From the NCBI RefSeq assembly GCF_026343115.1, contig NZ_JAPEMC010000001.1:6241001-6305000 (forward strand): a stretch of DNA of 64,000 nucleotides. Reading direction: 5' to 3'. Position 1 is the first letter of the stretch. Every line of letters starts with the position of its first letter. Below, piece after piece: positions 7,362 through 16,527 of the stretch. The position numbers and the translations under genes were made by a program. A model generated the notes under the pieces. The model was not told where the DNA came from. It made no database searches and saw only the letters and a list, made by a program, of their open reading frames with translations. This DNA is from Streptomyces sp. NBC_00102 (GTDB lineage Bacteria; Actinomycetota; Actinomycetes; Streptomycetales; Streptomycetaceae).

Positions 7362-7973
7362 TCACCGGCCGTCCAGGCGCCCCAGGTCCTCCGGGGTGTC
7401 GATGTCGTACGCCTCCGCCACGTCCGCGCACTCGACGAGCGTGAGCGCCTCCCGGTGCTCCCGCAGATAGGCGCGGGCCCCCTGGTCGCCGGTGGCGGCT
7501 GCCGACACTCCCGCCCAGTGGTCCGCGCCGAGGAGTACCGGGTGGCCCCGCCGGCCGTCGTACGAGGCTGCCGCGAGGCTCGCAGGCGAGGTGTGGGCCG
7601 CGCGGACCCGGGACACCGCCTCGGCGGCGATGCCGGGCTGGTCGACGAGGAGGACGAGCGCCGCGTCCGCTCCGGTCCCCGCGAGTGCGGTCAGACCCGC
7701 GCGCAGCGAACTGCCCATGCCCTGGTGCCACTCCGGGTTGACCGTCACCGTGCATCCCGCGAGCCGGGCCCGGGACCGTACTTCCTCGGCGGCGGCGCCG
7801 AGCACCACCGTGATCCGGTCACAGCCACCTTCGCGCAGTGAGCGAATCGCGTGTTCGATCAGCGGGCGTCCTCGGTGGGTGAGAAGCGCCTTGGGCCGGC
7901 CGCCGAGACGCCGGCCGCCGCCGGCGGCGAGCAGTACCCCGGTGACCAGGGGATTCTTCCGCACAGGAACCAT
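7362..7973 (-). CDS. MobA/MocA-like nucleotidyltransferase
   Basis: About 203 residues. An NTP_transf_3 domain begins LVTGVLLAAGGGRRLGGRPK (nucleotide-binding LAAGxGxRxGxxK). The metal-binding Asp is in LVLLVDQPGI, and the tail AYDIDTPEDLGRL is typical of the family. These enzymes add CMP or GMP to molybdopterin, and MocA/PucB-type members mature xanthine dehydrogenase. Lying within an allantoin-catabolic region, a role in molybdenum cofactor for purine oxidation is attractive, but no dehydrogenase gene is here. Start 7973 (MVPVRKN) is preferred; GTG at 7979 and an upstream start at 8033 are also open. Confidence 0.85.
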   Translation of the reverse strand: MVPVRKNPLVTGVLLAAGGGRRLGGRPKALLTHRGRPLIEHAIRSLREGGCDRITVVLGAAAEEVRSRARLAGCTVTVNPEWHQGMGSSLRAGLTALAGTGADAALVLLVDQPGIAAEAVSRVRAAHTSPASLAAASYDGRRGHPVLLGADHWAGVSAAATGDQGARAYLREHREALTLVECADVAEAYDIDTPEDLGRLDGR

Positions 7974-8177
7974 GTGCACTGGATACCACCGACACGCTGT
8001 CGAACGGGCTCGCACACGCGAAAGTGGGGTCACTCTCAGGGGTAACCCCGATTTCTCGTCACGGAGTGGCGCCGGCCACCTTCGATGGCGTTAACTTGCC
8101 TCCACTCCGGAGCACTTGACCATGCGCCGGGGCGCGAAAGGCATACGGCACGACGGCGTGCGAGGGGGAGTGCATTG

Positions 8178-8489
8178 TTGCGAAGTGTGGAGCAGAAGCG
8201 GGTGACCGGGAGCGGCGAGGACCCCAGGGTCACGGAGTTGCGGACATCGGTGTCCCGGCTCCGTCGCGAGCTGGCCGGGCTTCCCGCGGACTTCTCCGAC
8301 CGGGGAATCGCGGAGGAGGAGCTTGCCGCGCTGGACGCCATGGCGGTCAGCGGGGTGCCGGAGATCCCCCGGCTCCGCCGTTCCCTGCTGCTGATCGCGG
8401 GGGCGATCGGCTCGGTGAGCGCGCTGGCGCCCGGACTCCGGGCGGTACGCAACGCGGTGGATCTCTTCGGGGAGCCGCCGCGCGGGTGA
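8178..8489 (+). CDS. DUF5955 family protein
   Basis: About 103 residues, a small conserved actinomycete family of unknown role. Recognised by VEQKRVTGSGEDPRV, LRTSVSRLRRELAGLPADF, EIPRLRRSLLLIAGAIGSVS and the closing LRAVRNAVDLFG. The N-terminal half looks like a charged helix pair and the C-terminal half is more hydrophobic. The start is unsettled. TTG at 8178 has GGGGGAG about 8 nt upstream, and GTG at 8187 gives the V-E-Q-K start common in the family. It is transcribed alone, ending at a strong terminator. Confidence 0.75.
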   Translation: MRSVEQKRVTGSGEDPRVTELRTSVSRLRRELAGLPADFSDRGIAEEELAALDAMAVSGVPEIPRLRRSLLLIAGAIGSVSALAPGLRAVRNAVDLFGEPPRG

Positions 8490-8553
8490 CACGGCACGCG
8501 GCCGGGCGTCGAAAGGCGTACGCGGGTCGTGCGCGGGCCGGACACGGGTCGTA

Positions 8554-8602
8554 TACGAGGAGGGGCGGCGGGGACATCGTGTCCCCGCCGCCCCTCCTCG
8601 TA
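8554..8602. terminator. Bidirectional terminator, 23-bp perfect stem
   Basis: Arms 8554-8576 and 8580-8602 are perfectly complementary with a 3-nt TCG loop. It lies between the convergent DUF5955 and iclR genes. Confidence 0.9.
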
Positions 8603-8636
8603 CGAGCCGGTGCTCCGGCCGGACCGTGCCGGGCGC

Positions 8637-9428
8637 TCAACCCCCCGCCGTGAGAACCTCGGAGAGCTCCTTCGCCGTCTGCCGGAGGATCGGGACGATC
8701 CGTTCCGTCGCCGCCTCCGTGACCCGTCCTGACGGGCCCGAGATGGAGATCGCGGCGGCGGTGGGGGAGTCGGGCACGGCGACGGCCAGACACCGCACCC
8801 CCATCTCCTGCTCGTTGTCGTCGATGGCGTACCCGGTGAGGCGGACCTGCTCCAGCGCTTCGAGGAAACCGTCCGGGGTGGTGATCGTCTTCTCCGTGGC
8901 GGCCGGCATCCCGGTGCGCGCCAGCAGCGCCCGTACCTCCTCGGGCGAGGCGTGCGCGAGCAGCGCCTTGCCGACGCCGGTGGAGTGCGGCAGCACCCGG
9001 CGGCCCACCTCGGTGAACATCCGCATCGAATGCTTCGAGGGGACCTGCGCGACGTACACGACCTCGTCGCCGTCGAGCAGCGCCATGTTCGCGGTCTCGC
9101 CCGTCTCCTCCACCAGGTGCTGGAGGTAGGGCCGTGCCCAGGTGCCGAGCAGCCGCGACGCGGACTCGCCGAGGCGGATGAGCCGGGGGCCCAGGGCGTA
9201 GCGGCGGTTGGGCTGCTGGCGCACGTATCCGCAGGCCACCAGGGTGCGCATCAGGCGGTGGATGGTGGGGAGCGGCAGACCGCCGGCAGCGGAGAGCTCG
9301 CTCAGGCCCACCTCGCCCCCGGCGTCGGCCATCCGCTCCAGCAGATCGAAGGCGCGCTCCAGGGACTGCACCCCGCCGCTGGAACCGGCGGTCTTGGAGT
9401 CGGAAGTGCTGGCGTCGGACGGCGGCAC
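8637..9428 (-). CDS. allR: IclR family repressor, AllR-like
   Basis: 263 residues. A winged HTH at about 19-75 (VQSLERAFDLLERMADAGG, LPLPTIHRLMRTLVACGYVR, RRYALGPRLIRLG) is followed by the IclR effector domain (ANMALLDGDEVVYVAQVPSK, LPHSTGVGKALLAHA, GYAIDDNEQEMGVRCLAVAV). Its position immediately next to allantoinase and allantoicase matches AllR, the allantoin-pathway repressor described in S. coelicolor (from memory). It should repress the allantoinase-allantoicase operon and aceB and respond to a pathway intermediate. The candidate operators at 9589-9607 and 4642-4656 share arms. Confidence 0.92.
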   Translation of the reverse strand: MPPSDASTSDSKTAGSSGGVQSLERAFDLLERMADAGGEVGLSELSAAGGLPLPTIHRLMRTLVACGYVRQQPNRRYALGPRLIRLGESASRLLGTWARPYLQHLVEETGETANMALLDGDEVVYVAQVPSKHSMRMFTEVGRRVLPHSTGVGKALLAHASPEEVRALLARTGMPAATEKTITTPDGFLEALEQVRLTGYAIDDNEQEMGVRCLAVAVPDSPTAAAISISGPSGRVTEAATERIVPILRQTAKELSEVLTAGG

Positions 9429-9588
9429 GTCAACGGTCCTTTCGAAGCGGGAGGCAAGGTTGCAGCGTACCGGGGCGGTCGCGTTCCGCGCACTGCTCGT
9501 GGCACGGTGTATGTGCCGGTCAGGGGCTGTTTTCCGCTACCTCGGGCGGGCCCGGGGAGGTTTCGCGGAGTGCCCTGCACCCCCATGA

Positions 9589-9633
9589 GCTTCCGAAATC
9601 CGGAAGCCTGATTCTGTTTCACGGAAGTTTCCG
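9589..9633. promoter_or_regulatory. Candidate AllR operator and adjacent palindrome
   Basis: GCTTCCG-N5-CGGAAGC at 9589-9607 contains the TTCC-N7-GGAA element also found in the aceB promoter. A second short palindrome, CGGAA-GT-TTCCG, lies at 9622-9633. Both are in the 487-bp gap between allR and allantoinase. Confidence 0.5.
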
Positions 9634-9693
9634 CCCGTCCTCGTGTCCCTGCCGAGGGTGCCCCGCGCGGCGCGCTCCGGCGGAGGAAGGGTC

Positions 9694-9756
9694 TTGACGG
9701 AGGGGAGACCCGCATGAAGACTCCCCGCATGGAGCCCCCTTCAACAGTTCGTTGAA
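9694..9756 (+). promoter_or_regulatory. Candidate allantoinase promoter with downstream palindrome
   Basis: TTGACG (9694-9699), a 17-bp spacer and AAGACT (9717-9722) form a plausible promoter. About 10 bp after the expected start, TTCAAC-N5-GTTGAA (9740-9756) forms a perfect 6-bp inverted repeat placed where a repressor could act as a roadblock. It does not share sequence with the TTCC-N7-GGAA element. Confidence 0.4.
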
Positions 9757-9759
9757 ATC

Positions 9760-9839
9760 GCCGAGGAGTCGCCGGGGACGCCGGGGAGTCGCCGGGGACG
9801 CCGAGGAGTCGCCGGGGACGCCGAGGAGTCGCCGAGGAA
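9760..9839. repeat. 20-bp tandem repeat, four copies
   Basis: Four head-to-tail copies of a 20-bp unit begin at 9760, 9780, 9800 and 9820. The unit is GCCGAGGAGTCGCCGGGGAC with single-base variants. They lie in the presumed untranslated leader of allantoinase. Similar GGGGAGTC-bearing repeats occur at 16528-16640. Confidence 0.85.
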
Positions 9840-9915
9840 CGGCTGGGGGAATCTCCGGGAAGCGCGGGGGATCGCCGAGGGGTCCCGACGCGGTCAAGCG
9901 GAGTGAGGAGCACGG

Positions 9916-11313
9916 GTGTTCGGTGCGGACGTGCGGAAAGACCTGAACGCCGACGGGCGTACCCCGGCGGGCAGGGTACCGGATCTGATGCTGCGCTCGA
10001 CCCGCGTCGTCACCCCCGCGGGGACACGCCCCGCCCTGGTCGCGGTCTCGGCCGGGCGGATCGACGCGGTCCTGCCCCACGACGCCGAAGTGCCGCCGGG
10101 CACACGGCTGGAGGAGCTCGGCGACCTGGCCCTCCTCCCCGGCCTGGTCGACACCCACGTCCACGTCAACGACCCGGGGCGCACCGCATGGGAGGGGTTC
10201 TGGACCGCCACCCGGGCGGCGGCGGCCGGAGGCGTCACGACTCTCCTCGACATGCCGCTCAACTCCCTCCCCCCGACCACCACCGTCGGGCACCTGAGGA
10301 CCAAGCAGCGGGTCGCCGCCCCCAAAGCGCATGTGGACACCGGCTTCTGGGGCGGCGCGATCCCGGTGAACACCAAGGAACTGCGCCCGCTCCACGAGGC
10401 CGGAGTCTTCGGCTTCAAATGCTTCCTCTCGCCGTCCGGCGTCGAAGAGTTCCCGCACCTGGACCAGGAGGAGCTGGGGCGCTCGATGGCCGAGATCGCG
10501 GGCTTCGGCGGTCTGCTCATCGTCCACGCTGAGGACCCCGGCCACTTGGACGCGGCCCCGCAGCAAGGCGGCCCCGCCTACGCGGACTTCCTGGCCTCGC
10601 GACCCCGCGCCGCGGAAAACGCCGCGATCGAGGGGCTGATCGCCCACGCCAAGCGGCTCGACGCCCGCGTCCACGTCCTGCACCTCTCGTCCGGCGACGC
10701 GCTGCCGCTCATCGCCGCCGCCCAGCGCGAGGGCGTACGTGTCACGGTCGAGTCCTGCCCGCACTTCCTCACCCTCACCGCCGAGGAAGTGCCGGACGGG
10801 GCGACCGAGTTCAAATGCTGCCCGCCCATCCGGGAGGCGGCCAACCAGGACGCGCTGTGGCAGGGGCTCGCCGACGGGGTCATCAGCTGCGTCGTCTCCG
10901 ACCACTCGCCGTGCACCACCGACCTGAAGACGCCCGACTTCGCCTCCGCCTGGGGCGGCATCTCCTCGCTCCAGCTGGGACTGCCCGCGATCTGGACCGA
11001 GGCCCGGCGGCGCGGTCACTCCCTCGACGACGTGGTGCGGTGGATGTCCGCAGGACCTGCCGTGCTCGCCGGACTGGACCGCAAGGGCGCCGTCGAGCCG
11101 GGCCGCGACGCCGACTTCGTCGTACTCGACCCCGAGGCCACCTTCACCGTCGACCCGGCCGAACTCCAGCACCGCAACCGCGTCACCGCGTACGCGGGCC
11201 GCACGCTGCACGGCGTCGTCACCTCGACCTGGCTGCGCGGCGAACGCATCGTCCACGACGGCGTGTTCGCCGATCCCTCCGGCCGCCTCCTCGAAAGGAA
11301 CCACCGACCATGA
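9916..11313 (+). CDS. allB: Allantoinase
   Basis: Hydrolyses allantoin to allantoate. 465 residues of the amidohydrolase (dihydroorotase-like) fold. Metal and catalytic residues are in place: H81 and H83 ([13 protein letters not shown]), carboxylatable K168 ([10 protein letters not shown]), H204 (IVHAEDP), H256 (VLHLSSGDA) and D329 (VVSDHSPC). GTG at 9916 is preceded by GAGGAG (9905-9910); a later start at MLRSTRVV (9988) would still keep the domain. The stop overlaps the next ATG (ATGA), so allantoinase and allantoicase are coupled. Expected to be repressed by the IclR protein upstream. Confidence 0.97.
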   Translation: MFGADVRKDLNADGRTPAGRVPDLMLRSTRVVTPAGTRPALVAVSAGRIDAVLPHDAEVPPGTRLEELGDLALLPGLVDTHVHVNDPGRTAWEGFWTATRAAAAGGVTTLLDMPLNSLPPTTTVGHLRTKQRVAAPKAHVDTGFWGGAIPVNTKELRPLHEAGVFGFKCFLSPSGVEEFPHLDQEELGRSMAEIAGFGGLLIVHAEDPGHLDAAPQQGGPAYADFLASRPRAAENAAIEGLIAHAKRLDARVHVLHLSSGDALPLIAAAQREGVRVTVESCPHFLTLTAEEVPDGATEFKCCPPIREAANQDALWQGLADGVISCVVSDHSPCTTDLKTPDFASAWGGISSLQLGLPAIWTEARRRGHSLDDVVRWMSAGPAVLAGLDRKGAVEPGRDADFVVLDPEATFTVDPAELQHRNRVTAYAGRTLHGVVTSTWLRGERIVHDGVFADPSGRLLERNHRP

Positions 11314-12458
11314 CGGAGCCCGTACCGCCGCGCTGGACCGGAGACGCCCTCCCCTACACGGGGGGCGACCCCTACGCCGACTACCGCACCCCGGGCCCCG
11401 CGGGATTCCCTTTCGGCCACCTCGTGGACCTCGCCGGACGCCGGCTCGGTGCCGGTGTGGTGGCCGCCAACGACGAGTTCTTCGCGGATCGGGAGAACCT
11501 GCTGACGCCCGGCCCCGCGGTCTTCGACCCCGAACACTTCGGGCACAAGGGCAAGATCATGGACGGCTGGGAGACCCGCCGCCGCCGCGGAGCGAGCGCG
11601 GACCGCCCGCACCCCGAGGACGAGGACCACGACTGGGCGCTCGTACGGCTCGGTGCCCCCGGCATCGTGCGGGGACTGGTCGTCGACACCGCCCACTTCC
11701 GGGGCAACTACCCCCGCGCCGTCTCCGTGGAGGCCACCGCGTTGCCGGGCTCGCCCTCGCCCGAGGAGTTGCTTGCGCCGGACGTGAAGTGGACGACGTT
11801 GGTGCCCCGTACGGAGATCGCCGGCCACGCCGCCAACGGCTTCACGGTCGACACCGAACAGCGCTTCACCCATCTGCGGGTCAACCAGCACCCCGACGGG
11901 GGCATCGCCCGGCTCCGGGTCCACGGCGAGGTCGTGCCCGACCCCGCCTGGCTCACCGCGCTCGGCACCTTCGACCTGCTGGCCCTGGAGAACGGCGGCC
12001 AGGTGGAAGACGCCTCGGACCGCTTCTACTCCCCGGCCACCAACACCATCCAGCCCGGCCGCTCCCGGCAGATGGACGACGGCTGGGAGACCCGCCGCCG
12101 GCGGGACCGGGGCAACGACTGGATCCGCTACACACTCCCCGCCGAGGCGGAGATCCGGGCCGTGGAGATCGACACCGCCTACCTCAAGGGCAACGCGGCC
12201 GGCTGGGCGACGCTCTCGCTGAGCGACGGACCGGACGGGGGCGGCGCGGACGGCGGGACATGGACCGAGTTCCTGCCCCGGACCCGACTCCAGCCGGACA
12301 CCAACCACCGCTTCGTGCTGGAGACCCCGGTCCGCGCCACCCGGGTGCGCATCGACATCTTCCCGGACGGCGGGATCTCCCGGCTGCGCCTCTTCGGCTC
12401 CCTCACCGAGACCGGAGCGAGCCGACTGGCGGCCCGTCACCATGAGCTGGGGGACTGA
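11310..12458 (+). CDS. alc: Allantoicase
   Basis: Converts allantoate to urea and ureidoglycolate. 382 residues containing the two tandem allantoicase repeats. Repeat 1 has [26 protein letters not shown] and [18 protein letters not shown]. Repeat 2 has [35 protein letters not shown] and [17 protein letters not shown]. The start ATG overlaps the allantoinase stop. Using this enzyme means the organism makes urea rather than following the allantoate amidohydrolase route. No ureidoglycolate lyase is seen nearby; the released glyoxylate could feed the malate synthase at 2894. Confidence 0.97.
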   Translation: MTEPVPPRWTGDALPYTGGDPYADYRTPGPAGFPFGHLVDLAGRRLGAGVVAANDEFFADRENLLTPGPAVFDPEHFGHKGKIMDGWETRRRRGASADRPHPEDEDHDWALVRLGAPGIVRGLVVDTAHFRGNYPRAVSVEATALPGSPSPEELLAPDVKWTTLVPRTEIAGHAANGFTVDTEQRFTHLRVNQHPDGGIARLRVHGEVVPDPAWLTALGTFDLLALENGGQVEDASDRFYSPATNTIQPGRSRQMDDGWETRRRRDRGNDWIRYTLPAEAEIRAVEIDTAYLKGNAAGWATLSLSDGPDGGGADGGTWTEFLPRTRLQPDTNHRFVLETPVRATRVRIDIFPDGGISRLRLFGSLTETGASRLAARHHELGD

Positions 12459-12672
12459 GGGCTTTGCGGGGATCACGGTGTGCTTCCCGCTCCGGTCGCC
12501 GTTGTCGTGGTACACGCACTCCGGACGAGGCTCGTGGTCAACATGCGTAAACGCGGGTGGTGTTGTGCTACCTGTTCAACCAAGGTGCCACCCTCCGAGG
12601 GGCTGTTCGCGGGTGCAGACCCCGCCCGTCGCGCGCACCACGTGAGTCCCCGCCGGAACTGTGGCTTCCGTC

Positions 12673-13713
12673 ATGGCGAACACGATCTTGTCCTGGTGGG
12701 ATCGGGACATGCTCGGACTTCTCTTCCGTCTCCTGCCCTTCTGGGTCCGTGAGCCCCTGTTCATCGTGGTCGGGTCGGTCTTCGGCGTACGCATCATGTT
12801 TCTCGCCGTCAGTGAGGAGGAATGGGCGGCAGCCGGGATCGGGATGGTGTTCCTGGCGTTCACCGCGGTGCGTGTCCACACGGTGGTACGGGCTCTGCGC
12901 GCACGACGGAACCCGAGCCCGGCGGCCCCCGGGGGCGGGGCCGTCTCCGACGCTGCCGTCCAGCCGCAGCCGCAGGCTCCGGTGGGGCAGCGTCCCGTCC
13001 CAGCCGCTCCGCAGAAGGAACCGAACGCGTGGGGCCAGGCCGCCGCGGCCGTGGGCGTGTTCGCGGCACTCGGGGTCGCGGTGTGGCTGGGTCCCCATCT
13101 GCAGTCCACCGACGACGACAGCACGCCGCAGGCCGTCTCGTGTCCGCGCGGGGACGACGAGGAACTTCCGAGCGCCTACAGGCAGACGCCCCAGGCAGTC
13201 ACCGCCGAGGAACTGTGCAAGGCGCTCAACAGGCCGGACCTGGCCACGTTGCTCGGAACGCCCGGGGAGATCGCGACCTCGGCATCCGGCAACAGCAACA
13301 CCGCTCTCCTCACCGACGGGAAGGTCGCCCAACCCGAGGCCGAGGTCCAGTTCCACACCTACACCGTGAACGTCTCGGCCACGTACGACAAGCTTTCGAT
13401 CGCCCAGTACGTGAAGGTGATGGAGTTCGGGGAGGAGACGGACATCAAGAAGCTGTCGGTCATGGGCCGGCCCGCGGTTCTCTCCTCGCAGCACACCATG
13501 TCGATCCGGATCAATCCCGGGAGCGATGGATCCGGCGGATCCATCGGGCAAGGACCCCTGGCCAGAACGCTGTCCGTCGCCTTCGACGGGAAGGACCGGG
13601 GCGGCTACTACGACATCACCGTGTGGGGCAGGTCCGGCGCTTTTCCGGACGACAGCGCACTCCTCGACATCGCCGAGGCCGTTCTCCCGACGATTCCCGA
13701 GCGGGCTGTGTGA
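12673..13713 (+). CDS. Membrane protein, DUF6215-like C-terminal domain
   Basis: About 346 residues. Two or three N-terminal membrane segments (LLFRLLPFWVREPLFIVVGS, MVFLAFTAVRVHTVV) precede a Pro/Ala/Gln-rich linker and a further segment (AAAAVGVFAALGVAVWLGPH). The extracellular domain contains LCKALNRPDLATLLGTPGEI, FHTYTVNVSATYD, MGRPAVLSSQHT and ALLDIAEAVLPTIP, which I associate with DUF6215 of streptomycetes; function unknown. ATG 12673 is taken as start; GTG at 12661 is equally open, and neither has a clear ribosome site. It stands alone. Confidence 0.75.
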   Translation: MANTILSWWDRDMLGLLFRLLPFWVREPLFIVVGSVFGVRIMFLAVSEEEWAAAGIGMVFLAFTAVRVHTVVRALRARRNPSPAAPGGGAVSDAAVQPQPQAPVGQRPVPAAPQKEPNAWGQAAAAVGVFAALGVAVWLGPHLQSTDDDSTPQAVSCPRGDDEELPSAYRQTPQAVTAEELCKALNRPDLATLLGTPGEIATSASGNSNTALLTDGKVAQPEAEVQFHTYTVNVSATYDKLSIAQYVKVMEFGEETDIKKLSVMGRPAVLSSQHTMSIRINPGSDGSGGSIGQGPLARTLSVAFDGKDRGGYYDITVWGRSGAFPDDSALLDIAEAVLPTIPERAV

Positions 13714-14014
13714 CGGAGGACTGTCCCGCAAGGGCAGGGCGCCGGACCCGTCTGCCCGTGCACGGGGGAGCGCGCCAGGGTCCACCGGCGTTCCCACCGG
13801 CCGGCGGACGCTTCGGGCAGCAGGTGCGCGGCGTCCGAAGGCACGGGCCGCCGCCGGACGCCCCGTGACGGAGCCCGGGAAGCGAGCGCGCGCGAGGCCC
13901 GGCCCGGTGTGCCCGGAAGGTTCGGTACGGAGTGGTATGTCACCCTGGTCGCGGTGCCGTCCGGGCCTCCGGAGCCCGGCGGCGCGTCACCGCACGTCCC
14001 GACCAGGAGCAGCC
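13714..14014. other. Intergenic, no gene seen
   Basis: About 300 bp between two co-directional genes. Read in all frames, it shows no recognisable protein or strong hairpin. It presumably holds the promoter of the monooxygenase gene. Confidence 0.6.
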
Positions 14015-14344
14015 ATGATCTTCATCGCCGTCAAGTTCACCGTCCTCGTCGCCGAGCGCGACAACTGGCTCCCGGCGGTGGAGGAGTTCACCCTCGCCAC
14101 CCGCTCCGAGCCGGGGAACCTGTTCTTCGAGTGGTCGTACAGCGTGGAGAACCCCAACCAGTTCGTCCTCCTCGAAGCGTTCGCGTCCGCTGAGGCGGGC
14201 GAGGCGCACGTGAAGTCGGCCCACTTCCAGGCCGCCGTCAAGACGATGTCGTCCCTGGTCGCCGAGGTCCCCGAGATCATCAACGTCGAGGTCCCCGGCG
14301 ACGGCTGGTCCCGGATGGCGGAGGTCACGCCGGTCAACCGGTGA
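14015..14344 (+). CDS. Antibiotic-biosynthesis-monooxygenase (ABM) domain protein
   Basis: 109 residues, a single ABM ferredoxin-like domain: MIFIAVKFTVLVAERDNWLP, TRSEPGNLFFEWSYSVENPN, FVLLEAFASAEAGEAHVKSA, HFQAAV. Such proteins are small cofactorless quinol or aromatic monooxygenases, or simply dimeric alpha/beta barrels. ATG at 14015 is preceded by AGGAGC. No biosynthetic cluster surrounds it, so a housekeeping or detoxification role (YgiN-like) is as likely as secondary metabolism. Confidence 0.85.
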   Translation: MIFIAVKFTVLVAERDNWLPAVEEFTLATRSEPGNLFFEWSYSVENPNQFVLLEAFASAEAGEAHVKSAHFQAAVKTMSSLVAEVPEIINVEVPGDGWSRMAEVTPVNR

Positions 14345-14408
14345 CCCTGTGAGCGGCGGCTCGGCCCGTCGACAGTCCGGGACGCCCCCGCCGGAGACGG
14401 CCCCGGTC

Positions 14409-15389
14409 CTACCACCGGTTGTGCGCCTCCTCGGCCCACCCGACCAGCCCGTCGAGATCCGTCGTCGTCCCGTCGTCGGTCAGTGCCCAGCCGCTGAAGG
14501 TGCCGAAGCACTGGTGGGTCTCGTTCGCGAGGACGCCCAGGTTGGTGCGGGTGGCCCTCTCGTGGAACGGATGGAACCACACGTCCACCCGCTCGCCGCC
14601 GATGTGCCACGGCCGGAGCCAGTCGGACCGGTCGTAGCTCCACCTGAGGTCCTCGCCGATCTTGTGCAGGCGGCCGTCGACGAAGAGGGCGTTCTCGGTG
14701 GTGCCGGTACCGTCGGTCCAGGTGCCGCCCAGCTGGATCGCGCGTCCCGGAGCCGCCCCCGCCGCCCAGTTCCACCGGATCGCGTACGGCCACTTGCCAC
14801 GGCCGTGATCCAGTACGGCGAAAGCGCCCGGGCCGCCGACCTCGTGGCTCCGCCCGTCCAGCGACAGCGTGCCGCGCACCGGACGGCCGACGTCCTTGAC
14901 GGTGTACTGGAACCGCCTGTCGCTCCACGGCACGACCACCCCGAGCGCTTCGTGGCCCTCGGGCAAGGGCACCTCCACGTCGAGGCGGACGCCGGGAGCC
15001 GCCGCGTGGATCGTGGCGCCGTCCGGGGTCTGCACGATCCTGATCTCCAGCTTTCCGCCCCGGACCGAGACCTCGCCCTCGCCGCTGCGCGCGGGCAGCA
15101 CCGTGCCACGCGCCAGCGGCACCACCGTGTCCGTGCTGCGCTCGGCGCCGGACGCCCGGTCCAGCACGTACAACCCGTGCACACCCGCGTAGTCCAGCGA
15201 CGAGGCGACCAGGCCGACGATGTGGTCCGGTGTGACGATGCCCCAGTACTCCCAGCGCTTCGCCCGGCCCCAGCCGCTCAGGTTGGCGGTGTGCAGGGGG
15301 CGCCGGGTCCAGCCGACCGCCGCGGGGTTCAGCCGCCCGTCGGGGCGGCAGAGGGCGACGGGGGACGTCAACTCCGGCTCATGTGTCAT
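14409..15389 (-). CDS. DUF2804 family protein
   Basis: 326 residues. DUF2804 proteins of actinomycetes and proteobacteria have an unknown role and look like lipocalin-like beta-rich proteins. Signatures are RWEYWGIVTPDHIVGLVASS, FAVLDHGRGKWPYAIRWNWA, LGGTWTDGTGTTENALFVDG and KIGEDLRWSYDR. ATG 15389 (MTHEPELTSP) is chosen over an upstream in-frame start at 15419 because it begins the conserved region. No signal peptide. Transcribed convergently with the ABM gene, downstream of the aldo/keto reductase on the same strand. Confidence 0.88.
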   Translation of the reverse strand: MTHEPELTSPVALCRPDGRLNPAAVGWTRRPLHTANLSGWGRAKRWEYWGIVTPDHIVGLVASSLDYAGVHGLYVLDRASGAERSTDTVVPLARGTVLPARSGEGEVSVRGGKLEIRIVQTPDGATIHAAAPGVRLDVEVPLPEGHEALGVVVPWSDRRFQYTVKDVGRPVRGTLSLDGRSHEVGGPGAFAVLDHGRGKWPYAIRWNWAAGAAPGRAIQLGGTWTDGTGTTENALFVDGRLHKIGEDLRWSYDRSDWLRPWHIGGERVDVWFHPFHERATRTNLGVLANETHQCFGTFSGWALTDDGTTTDLDGLVGWAEEAHNRW

Positions 15390-15479
15390 CCGCGCAGAAT
15401 AGGGCCACCGCGCGGGCACGGGGCCGGGCGGGCGGGACCCGCCCCGGGCCCCGGGGCACGTACGGGAGCGGCCGGTGGC

Positions 15480-16310
15480 TCAGAACTCCTCGTGGTCGTC
15501 CGGGTCGCCACCGAAGCGGTGCCGGTTTCCCGAGCCGATCCGGTCCATCTGGTCCGGCGTCAGCTCGAAGCCGAACAGATCCAGGTTCTCCCGCTGCCGG
15601 CCCGGGTCGGCCGACTTGGGGATCGGTACCACCCCCAGCTGGGTGTGCCACCGCAGCACCACCTGACCGGGCGTCACCCCGTGCTCGCGGGCGATGGCCA
15701 CGGTCTCCGTCGCCTCCAGCACCTCACGGCCGCGCGCCAGCGGACTCCAGGCCTCCGTCACGATGCCCTTCGCCGCGTGCACCTCCCTCAACTCGTCCTG
15801 GGGGAGCAGCGGATGCAGCTCGATCTGGTTGACCACGGGCAGTACCCCGGTCTCCCGCTCCAGCCGGTCGAGCTGCGCGGGGGTGAAGTTGGAGACGCCG
15901 ATGGAGCGGATCAGCCCGTCCTCGCGGAGTTTGATCATCGCCTTCCAGGTGTCCACGTACCTGTCCACCCGCGGCAGCGGCCAGTGGATGAGATAGAGGT
16001 CGACGTACTCGACGCCGAGCGCGGTCCGCGACTCCTCGAAGGAGGCCAGCGTCTCCTCGTAGCCGTGGTGGCGGCCGGGCACCTTGGTGGTGACGGTGAT
16101 CTCCTCGCGCGGCACCCCGCTGCGGGCGATCCCGCGGCCGGTGCCGCGCTCGTTGCCGTAGTTCTTGGCCGAGTCGACGAGGCGGTAGCCGAGGCCCAGC
16201 GCCCCGGCGACGGCCTTCTCCGCCCCGTCGTCGTCCAGGGGATATGTGCCGAGACCGACCGCGGGGAGGCTGCGGTGGTCCAGAAGGGCGAGCTGGGGAG
16301 TGGTGCTCAT
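15480..16310 (-). CDS. Aldo/keto reductase
   Basis: 276 residues of the AKR (alpha/beta)8 barrel, an NADPH-dependent carbonyl reductase. The catalytic tetrad is visible: D46 and Y51 (LVDSAKNYGNE), K76 (VTTKVPG) and H109 (YLIHWPLP). The cofactor-binding C-terminal loop appears as VVPIPKSADPGRQRENLDLF. ATG at 16310 follows AAAGGA. The sequence is closest in feel to 2,5-diketo-D-gluconate reductase-like AKR5 members. It is divergent from an EamA exporter across a repeat-rich spacer. Confidence 0.93.
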   Translation of the reverse strand: MSTTPQLALLDHRSLPAVGLGTYPLDDDGAEKAVAGALGLGYRLVDSAKNYGNERGTGRGIARSGVPREEITVTTKVPGRHHGYEETLASFEESRTALGVEYVDLYLIHWPLPRVDRYVDTWKAMIKLREDGLIRSIGVSNFTPAQLDRLERETGVLPVVNQIELHPLLPQDELREVHAAKGIVTEAWSPLARGREVLEATETVAIAREHGVTPGQVVLRWHTQLGVVPIPKSADPGRQRENLDLFGFELTPDQMDRIGSGNRHRFGGDPDDHEEF

Positions 16311-16527
16311 GATCGTCCTTTCCCGAATCCGTACGTCCCGCCAGCGTAGGACCGTCCTGCGGCCGCCGTCGGGTCGCGGGGAGTGGACCCCGTGGGAAGT
16401 GGGGGAGGGGCGTGCGCGGACGGGCGAACGGGTGACACCCGCCCGGGAAAGCGGGTGACGCCCGCGACCGGCACCGGATAACGTGGGCCGGTCCGTGTGC
16501 GAGCCAGCGAGGTCTCCACGCCGCATC

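Noticed and set aside
9760..9839. Possible CRISPR-like repeats
   Set aside because: The 20-bp units are contiguous with no unique spacers and no cas gene is present.
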